Of a DNA stretch of 9,872 bases, positions 1-6,042 are shown in pieces. Origin of the DNA: an uncultured Acidimicrobiaceae bacterium (lineage in GTDB: Bacteria > Actinomycetota > Acidimicrobiia > Acidimicrobiales > MedAcidi-G1). The notes below the pieces were generated by a model, which made no database searches, was not told where the DNA came from, and was given only the letters and a program-made list of their open reading frames with translations. The position numbers and the translations under genes are program-made. Within the stretch, counting starts at the first letter, position 1; every line of letters starts with the position of its first letter. The stretch is from assembly GCA_913054115.1 (NCBI GenBank), contig CAJXIS010000049.1, forward strand, positions 1 to 9,872, given 5' to 3'.

Positions 1-510
1 AAATGCCAGCTCCCAGGTGTGGCCGCCGCGGTCGACCTGGGCGACCAGCCGTGAGGCGAGGGCGTTGACGACCGAGGCGCCGACGCCGTGGAGGCCACCC
101 GAGGCCCCGTAGGCCCCGCCCCCGAACTTGCCGCCGGCGTGGAGTTCGGTGAAGACGACCTCGAGTGCCGAGACCTTGCGCTTGGCGTGTTCGTCGACCG
201 GGATGCCGCGTCCGTTGTCGGCGACCTCGACCGTCTGGTCGCGGTGCAGGGTGACGTCGATCCTGGTGGCGTGGCCGGCTGCTGCCTCGTCGACGGCGTT
301 GTCGATGAGCTCCCAGACCAGGTGCATCAGGCCCTGGCTGCCGGTGCCGCCGATGTACATGCCCGGCCGTTTCCGGACCGCTTCGAGGCCCTCGAGCGTC
401 TGGATGGAATCGGCGTCGTAGCCATTGCCGGAGGCTTTCGCCGACGAGGTCCTGGTGCTGGGCTTGGCGGACCTCTTGATGGGCTTATCTGCAGGTGCCC
501 TGGTTGCCAT
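1..510 (-). CDS. parE: DNA topoisomerase IV subunit B (ParE), N-terminal 170 residues, cut by the window edge
   Basis: ParE is the ATPase subunit of topoisomerase IV, which with ParC unlinks replicated chromosomes. Reading leftwards from ATG at 510-508, 170 codons stay open to the edge. A charged, low-complexity lead of about 30 residues is followed by the GHKL ATPase fold: LEGLEAVRKRPGMYIG (39-54), WELIDNAVDEA (66-76, with the general-base Glu67 and Asn71), DNGRGIP (98-104) and the ATP-lid glycine motif GGLHGVGASVVNAL (138-151). The segment KFGGGAYGASGGLHGVGAS is closer to actinobacterial ParE than to GyrB, which has a shorter loop there. The gene follows parC with two bases between TGA and ATG, so the two are almost certainly co-translated; a GGTGG at the end of parC can serve as ribosome binding site. 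The rest of the ATPase, the transducer and the TOPRIM domain lie outside the window. A GyrB assignment is the alternative but fits the motif and gene order less well. Confidence 0.93.
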   Translation of the reverse strand, partial: MATRAPADKPIKRSAKPSTRTSSAKASGNGYDADSIQTLEGLEAVRKRPGMYIGGTGSQGLMHLVWELIDNAVDEAAAGHATRIDVTLHRDQTVEVADNGRGIPVDEHAKRKVSALEVVFTELHAGGKFGGGAYGASGGLHGVGASVVNALASRLVAQVDRGGHTWELAF

Positions 511-512
511 GG

Positions 513-2930
513 TCACCACCGCGCCGGACCCAGGTCGAGGACCTGTCGTTCGGTGGAGGTGCTCGAGAGCTCACGCCGGGTGGGCTCGAGCAGGAACGGC
601 ACGGGTGACGGGTCGGCCTTCTTCGGGTCGTCGTCGGCGGCCATGACGGCGAGAAGTCCGAGCGGTTGCCCGACCCGGGAGAGGAGGAGTGTCGATCCGG
701 CGACCGGCTTGCCGACACGGATGCCGACGCCGCCGCGTCCCTTGCTGTCGAAGTCGGAGATCGGCGTGGCCTTGGCGCTGCAGTCGTCACCGACCGTGAA
801 CAGCAGGTCGTCGCCGAGCACCGGTCCGGCGCCGATGACCCTGGCCCCGGGGCGGAGTTTCATGCCGGCGACGCCGGAGGCACCTCGTCCCTGGATGCTG
901 ATGCCATCGACCGGAGTCCTCAGGACCTGGCCGTCGCTGGCGACGATCACCACGTCGATGCCGTCCGGAGCGCAGAAGGCGGCGGCCACGTGGTCGCCCG
1001 ACTTGAGCGACAGCAGGGTCTTTCCCGGCTTGGTCCCGCGGACCTCGTCGAGGGTGAGGCGCTTGGTGACGCCTTCGGCGGTCACCAGCACGAGGTGCTC
1101 GTCACCGCCGGCGACGACCGTGTGGATGGCCTCGCCACGGTTGGTGCCGAAGACCTGGGCGGCGCCGCCGCCCCGTGTGCGCCCGGTGGCGTCGCCGAGT
1201 TCGGCCGCCAGCACCTGCAGGGCACGCCCGTCGGAGGTGACGGCGGTGATCCGTTCGGTGGTGCGGGTGACGATTGAGGTCACGAGTACGTCGTGTCGCC
1301 CTGGGGTTGCCCGACGGGCGCCATCGACGGGAAGGCGACCGATCTGGCCGGATGTCGACAGGGTGACCACACAGGCCTCGTCGACGATGTCGTCGGCGAC
1401 CTCGGTGGCGTCGAAGACCGGGAGGTCGTCGGGGTGGACGATCTCGGTGCGCCGGGGCCGTCCGAACTCATCGACTGCCCCGGCGAGCTCCTTGAGCACC
1501 GTGGTGCGCTGGCGTTCCTTCGACTTCAGCAGCTTCTGCAGGTCGGCGATCGTTGCCAGCAGGGAATCTCGCTCCTCTTCGATGCGGAGCTTCTCGAGGG
1601 CCGTGAGGCGCTTGAGCGGCATGTCGAGGATGTGGTCCGTCTGCACCTGGCTCAGAGTGAAGCGCTGCATGAGCGCCTTGCGGGCAGCGGCCGTGTCGTC
1701 CGACGCCCGGATGATGGCGACGACCTCGTCGATGGCATCGAGGGCGATCAGGAGGCCCTCGACGATGTGGAGCCGGTCGCCGGCTCGTTCCAGTCGATGT
1801 CGGGTGCGTCGGGCGATGACCTCGAGTCGGTGCTTGACGTAGTGGTCGCAGAGATCGCGGAATCCGAGGGTGCGGGGCTCGCCATCGACCAGGACCACGT
1901 TGTTGATGCCGAAGGTCTCCTCGAGTGGGGTGAGCCGGTAGAGCTCGCCGAGGACCGCCTGGGGGTTGTGGCCGCTGCGCACGAGGATCTGGATCCGCAG
2001 CCCGATCGACCGGTCGCTGAGGTTCTTGAAGTCGGCGACGCCGGGCAGGCGGTCGGCCTCGTTGAGCTCCTTGAGCTTGGCGATGACCCGCTCGGGGCCG
2101 ACCAGGTAGGGGAGTTCGGTGACGATGATCGCCTGCCTGCCCCGGCCGACGGATTCGACCTCGGCACGGGCCCGGATGCGGATGCTGCCGCGGCCGGTCT
2201 CGTAGGCCTGTCGGATGCCGTCGTCGATGATGATGCCGCCGCTCGGGAAGTCGGGTCCGGGGCAGAGGGCCAGGAGCTCGTCGGTCGTGGGCTTGGGCCG
2301 GCGCCTGGTCATCACCAACTCGATGGCGTCGTACACCTCCCGGAGGTTGTGGGCCGGCATGTTGGTCGCCATGCCGACGGCGATGCCCGACGTGCCATTG
2401 ATCAGCAGGCCGGGGAGCAGGCCGGGGAGGACGATGGGCTCCTCGGACTCGCCGTCGTAGGTGGGGCGGAAGTCGACGGTGTCCTCGTCGAGCTCCCGGA
2501 CCATGGCCATGGCCGCAGCGCTCAGGCGGCACTCGGTGTAGCGGGGGGCGGCGGGAGGGTCGTCGAGCGACCCGAAGTTGCCTTGCGGATCGACGAACGT
2601 GATCCCCCGTGAGAAGTCCTGGCCCATGCGGACCAGGGCGTCGTAGATGGCGGTGTCGCCGTGGGGGTGGTATCGGCCCATGGTGTCGCCGACCACGCGG
2701 GCGCTCTTGCGGTGCGGCGTATCCGGACGGATGCCCATCCGGAGCATCGAGTAGAGGATGCGGCGCTGCACCGGCTTGAGGCCGTCGCGGACATCGGGTA
2801 TCGCACGCGAGGTGATGACCGACAGTGAGTAGGCGAGGAACGACTCGCGCATCTCGTCGGCGACCGGGACGTCGATGACCTCCTTGGCGAAGGGGGCCTC
2901 GTCCGCGAGCAGTTTCTGCTGCTGGGCCAT
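513..2930 (-). CDS. parC: DNA topoisomerase IV subunit A (ParC)
   Basis: This is the DNA-cleaving subunit of a type IIA topoisomerase, 805 residues, a normal length for the family. The winged-helix cleavage domain holds HPHGDTAIYDAL (88-99), where Thr93 and Asp97 sit at the quinolone-contact positions, and PRYTECRLS (129-137) with the catalytic Arg130-Tyr131 pair. ILDMPLKRLTALE (435-447) lies in the coiled coil leading to the exit gate. From about 517 to 770 come repeated beta-pinwheel blades (for example VVTLSTSGQIGRLPV near 522), the DNA-wrapping domain. DDPPAAPRYTEC is typical of actinobacterial ParC. The A-before-B order also argues against the dnaA-proximal gyrB-gyrA pair. A canonical QRRGGKG GyrA box is not evident. 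ATG at 2930 follows GAGGA (plus-strand 2941-2945) at 10 bases. Type IIA subunit A is certain; ParC rather than GyrA is strong inference. Confidence 0.93.
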   Translation of the reverse strand: MAQQQKLLADEAPFAKEVIDVPVADEMRESFLAYSLSVITSRAIPDVRDGLKPVQRRILYSMLRMGIRPDTPHRKSARVVGDTMGRYHPHGDTAIYDALVRMGQDFSRGITFVDPQGNFGSLDDPPAAPRYTECRLSAAAMAMVRELDEDTVDFRPTYDGESEEPIVLPGLLPGLLINGTSGIAVGMATNMPAHNLREVYDAIELVMTRRRPKPTTDELLALCPGPDFPSGGIIIDDGIRQAYETGRGSIRIRARAEVESVGRGRQAIIVTELPYLVGPERVIAKLKELNEADRLPGVADFKNLSDRSIGLRIQILVRSGHNPQAVLGELYRLTPLEETFGINNVVLVDGEPRTLGFRDLCDHYVKHRLEVIARRTRHRLERAGDRLHIVEGLLIALDAIDEVVAIIRASDDTAAARKALMQRFTLSQVQTDHILDMPLKRLTALEKLRIEEERDSLLATIADLQKLLKSKERQRTTVLKELAGAVDEFGRPRRTEIVHPDDLPVFDATEVADDIVDEACVVTLSTSGQIGRLPVDGARRATPGRHDVLVTSIVTRTTERITAVTSDGRALQVLAAELGDATGRTRGGGAAQVFGTNRGEAIHTVVAGGDEHLVLVTAEGVTKRLTLDEVRGTKPGKTLLSLKSGDHVAAAFCAPDGIDVVIVASDGQVLRTPVDGISIQGRGASGVAGMKLRPGARVIGAGPVLGDDLLFTVGDDCSAKATPISDFDSKGRGGVGIRVGKPVAGSTLLLSRVGQPLGLLAVMAADDDPKKADPSPVPFLLEPTRRELSSTSTERQVLDLGPARW

Positions 2931-3107
2931 GGTGCTGGGGTCCTCGGATTCTGGTGTGCTCGGGGAATGGATTCGTTGATCGTCAACTGGAGCAACAGCA
3001 TGCCGCGGCCCTGTGACAGGCCCCGCTGGCCGTCGTGCCGACGGTAGTCGGGAGCACCGTGGTTCCGGGGTATGCCCGAGGCGGAAGGGTGGTTCCCCGT
3101 TGGTGAT
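2931..3107. other. Intergenic leader between the hypothetical gene and parC
   Basis: These 177 bases carry no open frame of interest. On the minus strand a TACCGT hexamer (3046-3041, TANNNT type) sits in the loop and arm of a small CCGAC/GTCGG hairpin, and could be a -10 box giving a leader of about 100 bases. A TTGACG (2986-2981) resembles a -35 box, but no TANNNT follows it at the right distance. A bulged inverted repeat at 3007-3022 (GGCC.TG / CA.GGCC) could be a weak terminator for the upstream gene. None of these is convincing alone. Confidence 0.3.
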
Positions 3108-3416
3108 TCAGGCCCTGGAGCGACAGCGGGTGAGTCCGGCCACCAGGTCGTCGATGGCGTCGAGGAGGGCGCTTCCGCCCACGTTGCGCATCCGTGCGAC
3201 GTCTCCGGCCGACCAGCGGTGGTCGATCGCCCCCGGGGACAGGCCGGCCGCCCGCCAGGTCTCGCCGACGACGCGCAGGGCCCGATCGACGCCCGGGTCG
3301 CCACAGGCGACGACGATCTCGGCGGCTTCGATCAGGTCGAAGGTGGTGCCGGAGGCCTGCTCGAGGGTGCCGAGGCGGAAACGCAGAACTTCGGCGGCGA
3401 TCCGGGTGTGGTTCAC
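3108..3416 (-). CDS. Hypothetical protein, 102 residues, family not recognised
   Basis: The frame runs from GTG at 3416-3414 to TGA at 3110-3108. The protein has no signal peptide or membrane segment and looks soluble and largely helical. Helix-like blocks are TRIAAEVLRFRLGTLEQA (4-21), FDLIEAAEIVVAC (26-38), VDRALRVVGETWRAAG (43-58) and GGSALLDAIDDLVAGL (80-95). Three parts support it as real: third positions are GC-rich like the neighbours, the amino-acid mix is balanced, and it fills the gap between the ferrochelatase and parC on the same strand. Two cysteines (38, 98) are too far apart to form a motif. No upstream ATG exists in this frame before the ferrochelatase region, so GTG is the best start. 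It may be translated by coupling to the mini-ORF that ends on its start codon, or from a weak GGACAGGGA about 12 bases upstream. I know no function for it. Confidence 0.6.
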   Translation of the reverse strand: MNHTRIAAEVLRFRLGTLEQASGTTFDLIEAAEIVVACGDPGVDRALRVVGETWRAAGLSPGAIDHRWSAGDVARMRNVGGSALLDAIDDLVAGLTRCRSRA

Positions 3417-3445
3417 CGGCCCGGTCGCGTCCCTGTCCTGTCCAC
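3413..3445 (-). CDS. Possible leaderless 10-residue mini-ORF overlapping the hypothetical gene start
   Basis: GTG at 3445-3443 lies 7 bases after a TATCGT hexamer and opens a 10-codon frame, MDRTGTRPGR if the GTG is read as Met. Its TGA (3415-3413) shares the bases GTGA with the GTG start of the 102-residue protein. A leaderless mini-ORF feeding a downstream gene by termination-reinitiation is a known arrangement in mycobacteria. Ten codons are far too few for coding statistics, and the overlap could be chance. The same bases could simply be 5' leader. Confidence 0.22.
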   Translation of the reverse strand: MDRTGTRPGR

Positions 3446-3452
3446 GGTTCCG

Positions 3453-3458
3453 ACGATA
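3453..3458 (-). promoter_or_regulatory. Candidate -10 box TATCGT for the hypothetical gene
   Basis: TATCGT on the minus strand matches the actinobacterial TANNNT -10 pattern. It would start transcription at or next to the GTG at 3445, about 30 bases before the start of the 102-residue protein. No -35 hexamer is visible; a perfect 14-bp palindrome occupies the region just upstream. This would give the gene a promoter separate from the ferrochelatase operon. Confidence 0.35.
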
Positions 3459-3462
3459 GGTC

Positions 3463-3476
3463 CCGCCGATCGGCGG
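3463..3476. repeat. Perfect 14-bp palindrome CCGCCGATCGGCGG
   Basis: The site is identical on both strands. It lies 14 bases beyond the ferrochelatase stop (on the minus strand) and 4 bases before the TATCGT hexamer. As RNA it would form a 5-bp GC stem with a GATC loop, weak for a terminator and lacking a U-tract. As DNA it has the size and position of a repressor operator covering the -35 to -15 region. Both readings are possible. In high-GC DNA, short GC palindromes also occur by chance. Confidence 0.4.
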
Positions 3477-3489
3477 TCCGGGGATGCCT

Positions 3490-4518
3490 TCAGGAACGGC
3501 TGGGCGCCGGGCAGCAGTCGGCAGGGCAGGTATCGGGACGGATTCCGAGCCCGCCGAGCGAGCGCCGCTCCGTGGAGCCGCCGAGGCGTTCCTCGAACAG
3601 GTCGACCACCATCGAGGCGAATCGGGGATCGTCGTCGACGGCACGTGCCCGGACGAACGAGATGCCGGCGGCTGCGGCGCGCCCAGCCGCCTCGACGTCG
3701 AGGTCCCAGGCGATCTCGAAGCTCTCGATCGGCATGCCGAGGGGTGCCACGACGACGGCCCGGACGCCGTCGGCGGCGAGGGCGTCGATGCGATCGCCGA
3801 CGTCCGGTTCCAGCCATGGCACGTGGGGGGAGCCGCTCCGGGACTGCCACACCACCTCCCACGGGTGGTTGCCGTCGGGGTCGGCCAGCCCGGCGACGAG
3901 GCCGGCCGCATCATGGAGTTGCGCCTCGTAGCCGCACGTCGCCGCCAGGCCGGACGGGATGCTGTGGGCCGTGAACAGCAGGTGGGCACCGTCGCGGCGA
4001 TCGGGCGGGAGTTCGGCGAGCGCGTCGATGAGCCGATCAGCTGCTGGTTCGATCAGGCCGGGGTGGTCGTGGTGGGGGCGTACCCGGTCGATGCGGGGCG
4101 CACCGGAACCAACCGCCCGGCAGGCGGCGTCGAGGTCGTCGCCGTACTGTCGACAGGTCGGATACGAGCTGTAGGGGCTGGAGACCCAGGCGAGGACCCG
4201 CTCGGCGCCCTCATCCCGCAGCGAAGCGACCACGTCGACGAGGAGGGGGTGGGCGTTCCGGTTCCCCCAGAAGACCGGCAGGTCGTGATGGCGCGTGGCC
4301 AGCCGCTCGCCGATGGCGGCGACCAGGGAGCGCATGTGGCCGTTGAGCGGCGACACGCCGCCGAACCGGTCGTAGCGGGCCGCCACCTCGGCGAGGCGTT
4401 CTGGCGGGATCTCGCGTCCCGCCGCGACGCGTTCGAGGAAGGGGCCGACCTGGTCGGGGCCCTCGGGTCCGCCGAAGGCGACCAGCAGCAGGGCGTCGTA
4501 GTCGGACTCCCGGTCCAT
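3490..4518 (-). CDS. hemH: Ferrochelatase, probably coproporphyrin III ferrochelatase (HemH/CpfC)
   Basis: This enzyme inserts ferrous iron into a porphyrin. In actinobacteria the substrate is normally coproporphyrin III, which HemQ (ChdC) later converts to heme. The product has 342 residues. Visible motifs are LLVAFGGPEGP (11-21), GGVSPLNGH (53-61), FWGNRNAHPLL (83-93), FTAHSIPSG (182-190) with the active-site His185, QSRSG.PHVPWLEPDV (225-240) and PIESFEIAWDLD (263-274) with the conserved Glu265/Glu268 region. Cys122 (PTCRQY) and the tail cysteines 331, 335 and 336 (CPADCC) suggest a [2Fe-2S] cluster, as known for actinobacterial ferrochelatases. ATG at 4518 was chosen because homology begins there; a longer frame from 4641 would overlap the crotonase gene and has a low-complexity lead. 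It starts 19 bases after the crotonase stop with no clear ribosome binding site, so reinitiation is likely. Confidence 0.94.
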   Translation of the reverse strand: MDRESDYDALLLVAFGGPEGPDQVGPFLERVAAGREIPPERLAEVAARYDRFGGVSPLNGHMRSLVAAIGERLATRHHDLPVFWGNRNAHPLLVDVVASLRDEGAERVLAWVSSPYSSYPTCRQYGDDLDAACRAVGSGAPRIDRVRPHHDHPGLIEPAADRLIDALAELPPDRRDGAHLLFTAHSIPSGLAATCGYEAQLHDAAGLVAGLADPDGNHPWEVVWQSRSGSPHVPWLEPDVGDRIDALAADGVRAVVVAPLGMPIESFEIAWDLDVEAAGRAAAAGISFVRARAVDDDPRFASMVVDLFEERLGGSTERRSLGGLGIRPDTCPADCCPAPSRS

Positions 4519-4537
4519 CGGCTGGTCGGTGTGGGCG

Positions 4538-5263
4538 TCAGTCGCCGGCGACGGCGAAGTGGGAGAGGTCCTCGTCGAGCCCGGACCGGATTGCGTCGGC
4601 GATGGCGCCCCTTGCGGTTGTCCGCGTGCGCAGGAGGCCACCGCGGCTGATGCCGGTCAGGGCCTGCGCCCGGTCGATCGCGGCGGCCACGGGATCGCCG
4701 TCGAGCACCTCGTCGAGGAAGCCGGCGTCGGCGGCGCCGTCGGGGTCGTACATGGTGCCAAGAGCCGTGACCCTGGCGTAATGGCGCTTGGAGATGCGGT
4801 CGCGGGCCAGTTCGGTGGCGAAGAAGGGCAGCGGCATCCCGATGGTCACCTCGGGCAGCCCGATCTTGAACTCGCCCCTGATTCCGACCCGCAGGTCGCA
4901 CGACATCAGGATGATCGCCCCGGCGGCGATGGCGTGCCCTGTGCAGGCGGCCACGACCGGGCGGGGGTACATGTAGAGGCGCAGGAACAGGTCGACGCCC
5001 CGTGCGAGCATCGCCTGGGCCGCCTCGGCTCCCGACTGCATGACCTTCAGGTCGAAGCCCGCCGAGAAGCGTCCGGGACGACCGGCCAGCACGATGGCGT
5101 CGGCGTTCCCGTCGACCTCGTCGAGGGCTGCCAGCAGGGCGTCGATCGAGGCGTTGCCGAGCGCGTTGGCCTTGCCGTCGTCGAACTCGAGGACCGCCAC
5201 GTCGCCTTCGCGGCGGATGGTCACGATCTCGGGTGTGGTTCCTTCGGAGGGTGTGTCGGACAT
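4538..5263 (-). CDS. Enoyl-CoA hydratase/isomerase (crotonase) family protein
   Basis: The 241-residue protein has the crotonase fold that binds acyl-CoA thioesters. The two oxyanion-hole segments are visible: GRFSAGFDLK (64-73) and TGHAIAAGAIILMSCD (108-123). Of the two catalytic glutamates of classical enoyl-CoA hydratase, the first (GGGCEL in the rat enzyme) is replaced by a hydrophobic residue near Ile117, while the second is kept as Glu138 in LPEVTIGMPLP (136-146). A plain hydratase role is therefore doubtful; an isomerase or other crotonase activity with one acid/base fits better. It is shorter at the C-terminus than typical 255-265-residue members. ATG at 5263 lies 6 bases after a TAGGTT hexamer, implying a leaderless mRNA. 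It heads a two-gene operon with ferrochelatase. The reason for that pairing is not known to me, and the substrate cannot be read from sequence. Confidence 0.9.
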   Translation of the reverse strand: MSDTPSEGTTPEIVTIRREGDVAVLEFDDGKANALGNASIDALLAALDEVDGNADAIVLAGRPGRFSAGFDLKVMQSGAEAAQAMLARGVDLFLRLYMYPRPVVAACTGHAIAAGAIILMSCDLRVGIRGEFKIGLPEVTIGMPLPFFATELARDRISKRHYARVTALGTMYDPDGAADAGFLDEVLDGDPVAAAIDRAQALTGISRGGLLRTRTTARGAIADAIRSGLDEDLSHFAVAGD

Positions 5264-5275
5264 GCCGGCAACCTA
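5264..5275 (-). promoter_or_regulatory. Leaderless promoter of the crotonase-ferrochelatase operon
   Basis: The hexamer TAGGTT (5275-5270 on the minus strand) matches TANNNT. Exactly six bases (GCCGGC) separate it from the ATG at 5263, so transcription would begin at the A of the start codon. There is no ribosome binding site, in line with a leaderless message. No recognisable -35 box is present. The divergent nfuA promoter has the same geometry. Confidence 0.65.
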
Positions 5276-5292
5276 CCGGCTGTCATCCGGCT
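5276..5292. repeat. Direct repeat CCGGCT, 11-bp spacing, between divergent promoters
   Basis: CCGGCT occurs at 5276-5281 and 5287-5292, one helical turn apart, immediately upstream of the crotonase -10 box and within the 69-base divergent region. Same-face direct repeats can be regulator binding sites, but a GC-rich hexamer pair may also be chance. Confidence 0.25.
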
Positions 5293-5320
5293 ACTCCGAT
5301 GTGGGTCCCGGTGGCACCGC

Positions 5321-5332
5321 TAGGCTTCGGGC
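5321..5332 (+). promoter_or_regulatory. Leaderless promoter of nfuA
   Basis: TAGGCT at 5321-5326 is followed by six bases (TCGGGC) and then the ATG at 5333. This is the actinobacterial TANNNT -10 box at leaderless distance. No Shine-Dalgarno sequence is present, so the promoter itself supports this start codon. The hexamer differs at one position from the divergent TAGGTT. Confidence 0.65.
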
Positions 5333-5974
5333 ATGACTGACACCGACGCACTGGACCATGTGACACAGATCGACCAGGTGATCGTGGTCACCGAGGCGGC
5401 ACTCGCCAAGGTCCTCGAGATCCGCAACGAAGAGGACGACCCCACCGGGTTGGCCCTGCGGGTCTCGATCACCGGTTCCCAGGGAGTCGACTACGTCTAT
5501 GACCTGGCGTTCCTCGAACTCGACGCCGCCCCGGACGACGACATCCGCTGGGAGATCGGCGACCTGTCCCTGCTGGTCCCCTCCGACGACCGCGAGAAGT
5601 TGGCCGGCTCCACCCTCGACCTTCCCAACAACCCGACCCAGGGCGGGCTCGTGGTCCGCAATCCCAACCGTCCCAATCCGCTGGGAGACATGGGCACCCT
5701 CGAACTCACCGGCGAGTTGCCGGAGCGCGTCGGCCAGCTGATCGCCGAACGCATCAACCCCGCACTGGCATCGCACGGCGGGTACGCCACGCTCATCGGC
5801 GTCGAAGGCTCGACCGCCTACGTCACCATGGGTGGCGGTTGCCAGGGCTGCTCCATGAGCGCCGCCACGCTGACCGAGGGCATCCGGTCCGCCATCCTCG
5901 AGGCGATCCCCGAGATTCTCGATGTGATCGACGCCACCGACCATTCGGCCGGCGAGAACCCCTTCTATACCTGA
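5333..5974 (+). CDS. nfuA: NfuA-type Fe-S cluster carrier protein
   Basis: NfuA receives Fe-S clusters from the assembly scaffold and passes them to apoproteins in the cytoplasm. The 213-residue product has the two-part NfuA design. Residues 15-110 form a degenerate A-type (HesB/IscA-like) domain beginning VIVVTEAALAKVLEI, which lacks the A-type cysteines. Residues 130-200 form the Nfu domain, including NPALASHGGYATLIGV (142-157) and GGGCQGCSMSAATL (167-180) with the cluster-binding CxxC at Cys170 and Cys173. Both the length and the order match E. coli NfuA (191 residues). The start is set by a TAGGCT box six bases upstream. It is transcribed away from the crotonase-ferrochelatase operon and towards dxs. 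Likely clients nearby are the ferrochelatase, if it binds a cluster, and downstream MEP-pathway enzymes elsewhere in the genome; this client link is inference. Confidence 0.93.
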   Translation: MTDTDALDHVTQIDQVIVVTEAALAKVLEIRNEEDDPTGLALRVSITGSQGVDYVYDLAFLELDAAPDDDIRWEIGDLSLLVPSDDREKLAGSTLDLPNNPTQGGLVVRNPNRPNPLGDMGTLELTGELPERVGQLIAERINPALASHGGYATLIGVEGSTAYVTMGGGCQGCSMSAATLTEGIRSAILEAIPEILDVIDATDHSAGENPFYT

Positions 5975-5991
5975 CCCCTGATACCTGACCC
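5967..5991 (+). repeat. Tandem 11-base repeat across the nfuA stop codon
   Basis: ATACCTGACCC occurs at 5967-5977 and 5981-5991, a 14-base period. The first copy holds the last codons and the TGA of nfuA. This looks like a small slippage duplication downstream of the stop. The second copy also forms half of a short hairpin, GACCC-GCT-GGGTC, at 5987-5999. Confidence 0.6.
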
Positions 5992-6010
5992 GCTGGGTCG
6001 GCCAGGGCAA

Positions 6011-6042
6011 TCGACCGAGCGGCCGTTGAGCCGCCGGGTCGG
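6011..6042. terminator. Candidate bidirectional terminator between nfuA and dxs
   Basis: CGACC (6012-6016) pairs with GGTCG (6037-6041), and GCGGC (6019-6023) pairs with GCCGC (6030-6034). This gives two 5-bp helices separated by a 2x2 internal loop and capped by six bases. It begins directly after the dxs TGA (6045-6043) on the minus strand and lies 37 bases past the nfuA stop. There is no T-tract in either direction, which is common in high-GC actinobacteria. The convergent gene ends make a shared terminator sensible. Confidence 0.45.

Noticed and set aside
88..1842. Long plus-strand open frame (584 codons) across parE and parC
   Set aside because: It lies antisense to two clear topoisomerase genes. 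Its translation is rich in Arg, Ser, Pro and Thr with no family motif, typical of an antisense frame in GC-rich DNA, and it has no ribosome binding site.
1293..2612. Plus-strand open frame (439 codons) antisense to parC
   Set aside because: The product is an unnatural mix of Asp, Glu, Val, Gly and Leu that mirrors parC codons. No conserved motif is seen.
2958..2986. Promoter with TTGACG as -35 box upstream of parC
   Set aside because: No TANNNT hexamer lies 16-19 bases downstream. The match is to one half only.
3490..4641. Longer ferrochelatase starting at 4641 (41 extra residues)
   Set aside because: The extra part is Pro/Thr/Ser-rich, overlaps the crotonase gene by about 100 bases and precedes the conserved DALLLVAFGGP start. 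ATG at 4518 fits the family.
5291..6010. Minus-strand 239-codon frame over nfuA
   Set aside because: It is antisense to nfuA, whose CxxC Nfu domain and promoter are clear. The antisense product has no recognisable fold.
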